Origin: Rhodospirillaceae bacterium
GTDB taxonomy: Bacteria; Pseudomonadota; Alphaproteobacteria; UBA828
Length of the DNA stretch: 7,466 bases
Assembly (NCBI GenBank): GCA_028819955.1
Contig: JAPPKP010000089.1
Span: 1-7,466 of the forward strand
Reading direction: 5' to 3'
Below the pieces are notes generated by a model. The model made no database searches and was not told where the DNA came from. It saw only the letters and a program-made list of their open reading frames with translations. Both the position numbers and the translations under genes were made by a program. Below, one piece after another: positions 1 to 7,466 of this stretch. Numbering within the stretch: the stretch's first letter is position 1; each line of letters starts with the position of its first letter.

Positions 1-201
1 CTTGGCTTCCAGCTCCAGGATGCGCGCCTCGGTGAGGCCCTGGCGGTCCTTCGCGGCGTGATACTCGGCGTTCTCCGACAGATCGCCGTGCTCGCGGGCC
101 GCAGCGATCTCGCGCACGATACGGGGCCGCTCGGCCTTGAGCCGGCTGAGCTCCTCCTTGAGGCGCTTGTGCCCCTCGGGCGTCATCAAGTATCTGTCCA
201 T
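1..201 (-). CDS. greA: Transcription elongation factor GreA, N-terminal part (cut by window edge)
   Basis: GreA binds in the RNA polymerase secondary channel and stimulates cleavage of backtracked transcripts, releasing stalled complexes. Only the first 67 codons are present. The frame runs from an ATG at 201 to base 1 without a stop, so the rest of the coiled coil and the C-terminal FKBP-like domain lie outside. Visible marks are the start [18 protein letters not shown], the antiparallel coiled-coil heptads, and the tip motif [15 protein letters not shown]. The tip acidic residues D40 and E43 correspond to D41 and E44 of the E. coli protein, with one residue fewer in the first helix. The chosen ATG matches the family start. 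No good Shine-Dalgarno sits next to it: the nearest purine-rich match, at 237-244, is 35 nt away with a small hairpin between. The gene starts 73 bp after carB on the same strand, so cotranscription with carAB is likely. Identification is firm. Confidence 0.95.
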   Translation of the reverse strand, partial: MDRYLMTPEGHKRLKEELSRLKAERPRIVREIAAAREHGDLSENAEYHAAKDRQGLTEARILELEAK

Positions 202-274
202 CGCTGGACTGCCGCGCGCCCGCGTTCGGGGCCGCGTCCCCTCCGAGCCTGTCGATGATCTCCCGCTGCCGGCG

Positions 275-3541
<3,267 letters not shown>

Positions 3542-3558
3542 CGTGTGTGCGCCTGCCC

Positions 3559-4710
3559 TCAGCCCATCAGCGCCACGAACCGGTCGAAGAGATGCTGGGC
3601 ATCCTGCGGGCCGGGCGACGCTTCCGGGTGGTACTGGACCGAGAAGATCGGCCGATCATCGACGGCGAGGCCTTCCAGCGTGCCGTCGAAGAGGGAGACG
3701 TGCGTGGCCGTCACGCCGGCAGGCAGCGACTCGGCCATGACCTCGAAGCCGTGGTTCTGGCTGGTTATCTCGACCCGCCCGGTCTCGAGTTCCTTGACCG
3801 GGTGGTTGGCGCCGCGGTGGCCGAAGGGCATCTTCTTGGTCTCGGCGCCGAGCGCAATCGCGAGCAGCTGGTGGCCGAGGCAAATGCCGAAGATGGGCAG
3901 CCCGCTCGCGATGAGCGTTTGGATGACGGGCACCGCGTATTCGCCGGTCGCCGCCGGGTCTCCCGGCCCGTTCGAGAGAAAGATTCCGTCCGGCTCGTGG
4001 GCGAGGATCGTATCCGCTTCTGCCGTGGCAGGCACGACGGTGACCTCGCAGCCGGCGGCGGCGAGCGAGCGCAGGATGTTCCGCTTGGCACCGTAATCGA
4101 CCGCCACCACACGGTGACGCGGTGAAGAGAGAGTGCCGTAAGTGCCGGTCTCGACATCCCAGGTGGTTTCGGTCCAGCCGTAAGCCTGGCGGCAGCAGAC
4201 CTCCTTGGCGAGGTCCATGCCTTCCAACCCCGGCCAGGCGCGGGCCTTGGCGATAAGAGCCGCCTCGTCGATGGCCTCGGGCTCGGACACGTGCACGAGC
4301 GCGCCGTCCTGCGCGCCGCCCGTTCGCAGCAGACGGGTCAGCCGCCTGGTGTCGACGCCCGCGATGCCGATGAGACCGCGCCGCTCCAGCCAGCGTTCGA
4401 GGTGCTGCGCCGCGCGCCAGTTCGAGGGTTCGGTAACATCGGCACGAAGCACGAGCCCGAGCGCCGCCGGCGTCCCCGATTCCAGGTCGTCCTCGTTGGT
4501 TCCGACGTTGCCGATATGGGGAAAGGTGAAGGTGATAATCTGCCCGGCGTAGGAGGGATCGGTCAGAATCTCCTGGTAGCCGCTCATCGCGGTGTTGAAG
4601 CAGATCTCTCCCACGGCTTCGCCCCGCGCGCCCAGGCCACGGCCGCGAAAGACCGTTCCGTCGGCGAGCGCGAGCGCCGCAGTGGCGGTGGGTGATCCGG
4701 TCCCTGACAT
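3559..4710 (-). CDS. carA: Carbamoyl-phosphate synthase small subunit (CarA), glutamine amidotransferase
   Basis: This is the glutaminase subunit of carbamoyl-phosphate synthetase. It hydrolyses glutamine and channels ammonia to CarB. It has 383 residues, against 382 in E. coli. The N-terminal CPSase_sm_chain domain covers about 10-145, with the signature [17 protein letters not shown] at 38-54 and the PHIGNVG loop at 64-70. The class I glutamine amidotransferase domain covers about 200-380. The nucleophile is C277 in GICLGHQ, and the rest of the triad is H361 and E363 in [10 protein letters not shown]. The SNGPGDP loop is at 246-252. The N-terminus has about eight extra residues over the E. 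coli protein. The ATG at 4710 is preceded by an AGGA Shine-Dalgarno at 4717-4720 with 6 nt spacing, which supports this start. It is the first gene of the carA-carB(-greA) unit, is transcribed away from yqeY, and has a sigma70-like promoter about 60 bp upstream. Confidence 0.99.
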   Translation of the reverse strand: MSGTGSPTATAALALADGTVFRGRGLGARGEAVGEICFNTAMSGYQEILTDPSYAGQIITFTFPHIGNVGTNEDDLESGTPAALGLVLRADVTEPSNWRAAQHLERWLERRGLIGIAGVDTRRLTRLLRTGGAQDGALVHVSEPEAIDEAALIAKARAWPGLEGMDLAKEVCCRQAYGWTETTWDVETGTYGTLSSPRHRVVAVDYGAKRNILRSLAAAGCEVTVVPATAEADTILAHEPDGIFLSNGPGDPAATGEYAVPVIQTLIASGLPIFGICLGHQLLAIALGAETKKMPFGHRGANHPVKELETGRVEITSQNHGFEVMAESLPAGVTATHVSLFDGTLEGLAVDDRPIFSVQYHPEASPGPQDAQHLFDRFVALMG

Positions 4711-4722
4711 CGAAGTTCCTGC

Positions 4723-4748
4723 GGACCGGCCGCGCGATCTCGCGGTCC
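4723..4748 (-). promoter_or_regulatory. Hairpin in the carA 5' leader next to the ribosome binding site
   Basis: The predicted carA leader contains a GGACCG/CGGTCC inverted repeat (plus-strand arms 4723-4728 and 4743-4748). It encloses a smaller self-complementary core around GCGAGATCGC (4733-4742). The base of the stem ends 2 nt upstream of the AGGA Shine-Dalgarno (4717-4720), so folding could affect ribosome access. There is no run of T after it, so it is not an intrinsic terminator. The base pairing is seen directly; the regulatory role is inference, and GC-rich DNA forms such stems often by chance. Confidence 0.35.
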
Positions 4749-4770
4749 CGTCCGAATCAAAGGTGGGCGC

Positions 4771-4798
4771 AGTGTAGTCGGGGCCATGCCCTGGTCAA
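4771..4798 (-). promoter_or_regulatory. Sigma70-like promoter for carAB
   Basis: Read on the minus strand there is a -35 TTGACC (4793-4798, five of six to TTGACA), a 16-bp spacer, and a -10 TACACT (4771-4776, four of six to TATAAT). Transcription would begin near 4764, giving a leader of about 54 nt before the carA ATG. It points at carA and is the best hexamer pair on that strand between the two divergent genes. Confidence 0.65.
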
Positions 4799-4809
4799 GC
4801 ATCGGCCCC
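4780..4809. promoter_or_regulatory. Inverted repeat over the carA -35 box, possible operator
   Basis: The arms are GGGGCCATGC (4780-4789) and GCATCGGCCCC (4799-4809). All ten pairs match, with one unpaired C in the right arm. The 9-bp centre (4790-4798) contains the carA -35 hexamer, and the left arm lies in the promoter spacer. A protein bound here would cover the polymerase site. The symmetry is seen in the sequence; a repressor or activator role is inference and no known consensus was matched. Confidence 0.35.
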
Positions 4810-4898
4810 AATTCCCAATCATGGACCCACAGGGTGCCCAAGTCGGCCGCCGGAAGGCCCCGTTGGATAACGAGATTCTTGTCAAGGGCGAATCGTCG

Positions 4899-4926
4899 TT
4901 GATCGCCATCGCCGGGTGTCTATAGT
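4899..4926 (+). promoter_or_regulatory. Sigma70-like promoter for yqeY-dnaG
   Basis: The -35 is TTGATC (4899-4904, four of six), followed by a 16-bp spacer and a -10 TATAGT (4921-4926, five of six). The expected start of transcription is near 4933, about 25 nt before the yqeY ATG. This also argues against the longer in-frame GTG start at 4916, because that codon lies upstream of the predicted transcript start. Confidence 0.65.
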
Positions 4927-4942
4927 CCATGCCATTCCTAGC

Positions 4943-4950
4943 GAGGGGGG
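4943..4950 (+). promoter_or_regulatory. Strong ribosome binding site that fixes the yqeY start
   Basis: A GAGGGGGG stretch ends 7 nt before the ATG at 4958, a near-ideal Shine-Dalgarno distance. No comparable site precedes the alternative in-frame GTG at 4916. Confidence 0.75.
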
Positions 4951-4957
4951 ACTGCCC

Positions 4958-5416
4958 ATGCTGCGACCGCAGCTGGAGGACGCGCTTAAGCACGCGATGA
5001 AGGCGCGCGAGCAGTGCCGAGTGGCGACCATCAGGCTCATTCTTGCGGCGCTCAAGGACCGCGACATTGCCGAGCGCGGCAAGGGGAACGGTGAGCTGGA
5101 CGACGGCCAGATTCTGGCCCTGCTACAGACGATGATCCGTCAGCGCCGCGAAAGCATCGAACTATACGAACGGGGCGGCCGGATCGACCTCGCCGAGCGC
5201 GAGGCCGAGGAGATCGCGGTAATCCAGACCTTCCTGCCGCCTGCGATCGAAGGCGAGGATCTGGTGTCAGCCGTGCGCGGCGTCGTGAACGACCTAAATG
5301 CCTGCACAATCAAGGATATGGGCCGCACGATGGCGTGCCTGAAGCAAAAGTATTCCGGCCGCATGGACTTCGCCAAGGCGAGCGGGTTGGTGAAGGAGCT
5401 GCTCGCCTCCAGTTGA
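4958..5416 (+). CDS. yqeY: GatB/YqeY domain-containing protein
   Basis: This is a 152-residue cytosolic protein of the YqeY family, related to the tail domain of the GatB subunit of the tRNA-dependent amidotransferase. Related domains can bind tRNA, as in the Deinococcus glutaminyl-tRNA synthetase, but the role of the stand-alone protein is not established. It is all-helical, with family marks TIRLILAALKDRDI (24-37), a central RQRRESIELYERGGR helix (61-75) followed by the acidic EREAEEIAVIQTFLP (80-94), and the C-terminal SGRMDFAKASGLVKELL (133-149). The length is typical. The ATG at 4958 was chosen for its strong Shine-Dalgarno and because the promoter -10 overlaps the longer reading. It diverges from carA and is followed by dnaG after 121 bp without a clear promoter, so the two are probably cotranscribed. 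Family assignment is firm, function unknown. Confidence 0.93.
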   Translation: MLRPQLEDALKHAMKAREQCRVATIRLILAALKDRDIAERGKGNGELDDGQILALLQTMIRQRRESIELYERGGRIDLAEREAEEIAVIQTFLPPAIEGEDLVSAVRGVVNDLNACTIKDMGRTMACLKQKYSGRMDFAKASGLVKELLASS

Positions 5417-5507
5417 TCCGCCGGGGGCTGCCGCCGCAGTGCCGGCGGACGGGGAGAAACCCGCCCCGTGAGGGTTACATGGACTGGGCACCCGGCGCGA
5501 GCCGGGT
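5417..5507 (+). promoter_or_regulatory. Three consecutive hairpins between yqeY and dnaG
   Basis: Directly after the yqeY stop there are three stems. The first pairs TCCGCCGG (5417-5424) with CCGGCGGA (5442-5449), with an inner CTGC/GCAG stem (5428-5431 with 5436-5439). The second pairs ACGGGG (5449-5454) with CCCCGT (5464-5469) and shares base 5449 with the first. The third pairs ACCCGGC (5490-5496) with GCCGGGT (5501-5507) across a GCGA loop, a GNRA-type tetraloop. None is followed by a T run, so a classical terminator is not supported. Attenuation, RNA processing or control of dnaG translation are possible. In E. coli the spacer before dnaG carries a partial terminator that lowers primase expression; a similar role here is only inference. 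Confidence 0.45.
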
Positions 5508-5541
5508 CAAGATGAGCGCTCAGCCGGGCGTGAGAGGATGA
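5479..5541 (+). CDS. Possible 20-codon leader ORF overlapping the dnaG start
   Basis: An ATG at 5479 opens a 20-codon frame (MDWAPGASRVK..., ending PGVRG) whose TGA at 5539-5541 overlaps the dnaG ATG in the form ATGA. A GAGGG stretch at 5470-5474 lies 4 nt before its ATG, a somewhat short Shine-Dalgarno spacing. A second in-frame ATG at 5512 would give nine codons. dnaG itself has only AGAGG touching its ATG, too close for normal use, so reinitiation by ribosomes ending this ORF would explain how dnaG is translated. The third spacer hairpin lies inside the frame. The peptide resembles nothing I know. It may be chance, because the frame is short and GC-rich. Confidence 0.35.
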   Translation: MDWAPGASRVKMSAQPGVRG

Positions 5542-7364
5542 CGTTCCCACCGAGTTTTCTGGACGAGATTCGCGCACGGGTTCCGCTGGAAGGCGTGATC
5601 GGCAAGCGTGTGCGGCTGGTGCGCCGCGGGCGGGAATCCATCGGGCTCTGCCCCTTTCACAAAGAGAAGACGCCCTCGTTCACGGTGAACGAGGAGAAGG
5701 GCTTCTTCCATTGCTTCGGTTGCGGCGCCCACGGCGACGTCATCGGCTTCCTCATGCGAGACGAGGGCCTGTCGTTTCCCGAGGCAGTGGAGCGCCTGGC
5801 GGGCGATGCGGGCCTGGCACTCCCCGCGCGCGACCCGCGCGCCGAGGCGCGGGAGAAGGAGCGGCACTCGCTCTACGGTGTGGTCGAGGCTGCGGCCGTC
5901 TGGTTCGAGAACGAGCTCAAGGGTCCACGCGGCGCGGCGGCCCGGCGCTATCTCGACGCGCGCGGGGTGGATGAGGAGACCCGCGCACACTTCCGTATCG
6001 GCTTTGCGCCCGACAACCGCACGGCGCTCCGCACCAAGCTGGAAGGAGACGGAGTCACCCAGGCGACGATGATGGAAGCCGGCCTCGTGATCGCGCCGGA
6101 GGATGGCGGCACGCCGTACGACCGCTTCCGTGGTCGGATCATCTTTCCAATCTGCGACCGGCGCGGCCGGGTCGTCGCCTTCGGCGGCCGGGCGCTGGGC
6201 GATCGCCAACCCAAATACCTCAACTCGCCGGAAACCCCGCTCTTCGCCAAGGGCAGCCTGCTCTACAGTCACCACCTTGCATCCGCCGCTGCCCGCAAGG
6301 CCGGCCGCGTGATCGCGGTCGAGGGCTACATGGACGTGATCGCGCTGCACCAGGCGGGCATCGCCGAGGCGGTGGCGCCGCTCGGCACCGCGCTCACCGA
6401 GCAGCAGCTGGAGGCGATGTGGCGTCTCGCGGAGGAACCGGTGCTCTGCTTCGATGGCGACGAGGCCGGTGCCCGCGCCGCCGCACGTGCCGTGGAGCGG
6501 GCCTTGCCCCGGCTTAGCGCGAAGCGCTCGCTGCGTTTCGCGACGCTCCCTGCGGGCCTGGACCCGGATACGATGGTGCGCGGCCGAGGCCGCCAGGCGA
6601 TGACAGAGATCGTCGACGCCGCGGTTCCGCTTTCAGACCAGCTGTGGACGATGGCCGCGGGCGGCCGCACGCTGGACACGCCGGAGGCGCGCGCACGGGC
6701 CCACAAGCAGCTGCAAGACCAGATCGCACACATCCCCGACCGCGACCTTGGCTTCCGCTACATGGAAGATTTTCGGCAGCGCCTGCGGCTGCCTTGGCAG
6801 GGGAGGCGGCCGGGCGGCACACCAATATCCGCGATGCCCGAGTCGCCTATCCGACGGGGCGATGCGCTCGGCCCCGGCGGACAGGGCACAGCGCAACCCC
6901 GCGAACGCGCCCTGCTCCAGATACTGCTGAGTTTCCCCGCGCTGGCGCTGGAGCAGCACGAGGCCCTGGCCGGGCTCCAACTGGAGACGCCGCGTTTCGC
7001 CGCCGTCGTCGTTGCGCTGATCGACTGGGCGGAGTCGGGGCCGGAGCCGGAGAGCGCCGGCCTGCGCGCGGCCCTCGTTGGGCAGGGTCTGGACAACGTG
7101 GTCGAAGAGCTGGTGGGTCAGAACGCCTATTTTCTGGATAAGCCGGCCAGCACCGACCACGCGCGCGACTTGCTCGTTGACGCCTTGAAGAGGCAGCACC
7201 AACGACTCGAAGAGCAGGCGACTCGGGCCGAAGCCGAAGCCGCGTACACCGACGAAGAGGCGTGGCAGCACACCCGCGAACGCATACTTCGTCTGCAAGA
7301 GACTGCGAAAGCGGAGTCGGACATACCCGATTTGGGCGCCGCACCGAGGGTAAGCGGGGCGTAG
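5538..7364 (+). CDS. dnaG: DNA primase DnaG
   Basis: This primase makes the RNA primers for the leading strand and Okazaki fragments at the replication fork, together with DnaB helicase. It has 608 residues. The N-terminal CHC2 zinc-binding domain has C38, H41, C59 and C62 (CPFH, CFGC). The catalytic core follows, about 110-420, with the KYLNSPETPLFAKG motif at 226-239. The TOPRIM fold carries E262 (VEGYMD), D306 and D308 (FDGDEAG), and D342 and D344 (LDPDTMV), the expected metal ligands. A Gly/Pro-rich linker (about 419-455) leads to the helicase-interacting C-terminal domain, which ends in charged helices rich in Arg, Glu and Gln (about 548-590). The start MTFPPSFLDEIRARV is typical for alphaproteobacterial primases, which supports ATG 5538 despite a poorly spaced Shine-Dalgarno. 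All catalytic residues are present. It lies downstream of yqeY; rpoD is the usual next gene but is not in the window. Confidence 0.98.
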   Translation: MTFPPSFLDEIRARVPLEGVIGKRVRLVRRGRESIGLCPFHKEKTPSFTVNEEKGFFHCFGCGAHGDVIGFLMRDEGLSFPEAVERLAGDAGLALPARDPRAEAREKERHSLYGVVEAAAVWFENELKGPRGAAARRYLDARGVDEETRAHFRIGFAPDNRTALRTKLEGDGVTQATMMEAGLVIAPEDGGTPYDRFRGRIIFPICDRRGRVVAFGGRALGDRQPKYLNSPETPLFAKGSLLYSHHLASAAARKAGRVIAVEGYMDVIALHQAGIAEAVAPLGTALTEQQLEAMWRLAEEPVLCFDGDEAGARAAARAVERALPRLSAKRSLRFATLPAGLDPDTMVRGRGRQAMTEIVDAAVPLSDQLWTMAAGGRTLDTPEARARAHKQLQDQIAHIPDRDLGFRYMEDFRQRLRLPWQGRRPGGTPISAMPESPIRRGDALGPGGQGTAQPRERALLQILLSFPALALEQHEALAGLQLETPRFAAVVVALIDWAESGPEPESAGLRAALVGQGLDNVVEELVGQNAYFLDKPASTDHARDLLVDALKRQHQRLEEQATRAEAEAAYTDEEAWQHTRERILRLQETAKAESDIPDLGAAPRVSGA

Positions 7365-7380
7365 CGGCACGCTACACCCC
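7356..7380 (+). promoter_or_regulatory. Hairpin enclosing the dnaG stop codon
   Basis: GGGG-C-GTAGCG (7356-7366) pairs with CGCTAC-A-CCCC (7370-7380) around a GCA loop. This gives ten pairs with one C-A mismatch, and the dnaG TAG (7362-7364) lies in the left arm. No T run follows (the next bases are ATCGCCGCCG), so rho-independent termination is not supported. It could act as a 3' end stabiliser or an RNA-processing site. In E. coli the dnaG-rpoD junction is cut by an endonuclease, which makes a processing role plausible but unproven here. Confidence 0.4.
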
Positions 7381-7413
7381 ATCGCCGCCGATATGACGCC
7401 GGTCACGGTTTTC

Positions 7414-7466
7414 TGTCGCTAGCAAGTGTAGTTGTCCGTTTTTGGTAGCACATTGATTGTCCGCTC
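7414..7466. mobile_element. Possible insertion-sequence terminus (IS21-like), cut by window edge
   Basis: From about TGTCGCTAGC (7414) to the window end the sequence is less GC-rich: 32 G/C of 66 bases over 7401-7466, far below the genes to the left. It holds a direct repeat TTGTCCG at 7432-7438 and 7457-7463, 25 bp apart, with GTAG before each at different distances. IS21-family elements commonly begin with TG and carry short repeated transposase-binding sequences near their ends, often with TGTCC-like cores, and this stretch looks like that. No transposase coding is visible. The alternative is an ordinary AT-richer promoter region for the next gene, expected to be rpoD. This is a tentative call from pattern alone. 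Confidence 0.3.

Noticed and set aside
4880..4885. A perfect TTGACA on the minus strand upstream of carA
   Set aside because: No -10-like hexamer lies 15-19 bp downstream; that position is GC-rich. The TTGACC/TACACT pair nearer carA is a better promoter.
4916..4957. A longer yqeY start at GTG 4916
   Set aside because: It lies upstream of the predicted transcription start and overlaps the -10 box. The ATG at 4958 has a strong, well-spaced Shine-Dalgarno and matches the family N-terminus.
5520..6350. A 276-codon minus-strand frame antisense to the start of dnaG
   Set aside because: It is an antisense shadow of dnaG with no recognisable domain. dnaG carries all its catalytic motifs in the plus frame.
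6633..7406. A 257-codon minus-strand frame antisense to the end of dnaG
   Set aside because: It is composed of reverse-complement dnaG codons, and no motif or ribosome site supports it as a gene.
7432..7460. TTGTCC at 7432 as the -35 of an rpoD promoter
   Set aside because: The hexamer about 17 bp downstream (GATTGT) is a poor -10 match, so I do not call a promoter, although the window ends too soon to exclude one.

Overview
The window is high-GC DNA of alphaproteobacterial type, made up almost entirely of conserved housekeeping genes. The gene order supports this placement: carA-carB-greA run on the minus strand, and a GatB/YqeY-domain gene followed by dnaG runs on the plus strand. In many alphaproteobacteria a YqeY-type gene lies beside carA and heads a dnaG-rpoD cluster. 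The protein motifs, such as the DnaG N-terminus and the CarB insertion-rich middle domain, also read as alphaproteobacterial. Genus cannot be fixed from the sequence alone.

Layout, left to right: the N-terminal 67 codons of greA (minus, cut by the window edge); complete carB (minus); complete carA (minus, 17 bp upstream of carB); a 247-bp divergent control region with a sigma70-like promoter for each direction, an inverted repeat over the carA -35 element and a hairpin next to the carA ribosome binding site; a yqeY-family gene (plus); a 121-bp spacer of stacked hairpins ending in a possible 20-codon leader ORF whose stop overlaps the dnaG start; complete dnaG (plus); then about 100 bp of lower-GC sequence that ends the window.

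Functionally, carA and carB encode the two subunits of carbamoyl-phosphate synthetase, which feeds pyrimidine and arginine synthesis. greA encodes the transcript-cleavage factor of RNA polymerase and is probably read through from carAB. The rightward unit couples a small tRNA-amidotransferase-like protein of unclear role to DNA primase and probably continues to rpoD beyond the window.

I found no new defence system, mobile island or unknown gene cluster. The items most worth a second look are at the right edge, where a repeated TTGTCCG motif and a GC drop resemble the end of an IS21-type insertion sequence; in the minicistron and hairpins before dnaG; and in the inverted repeat centred on the carA -35 box.
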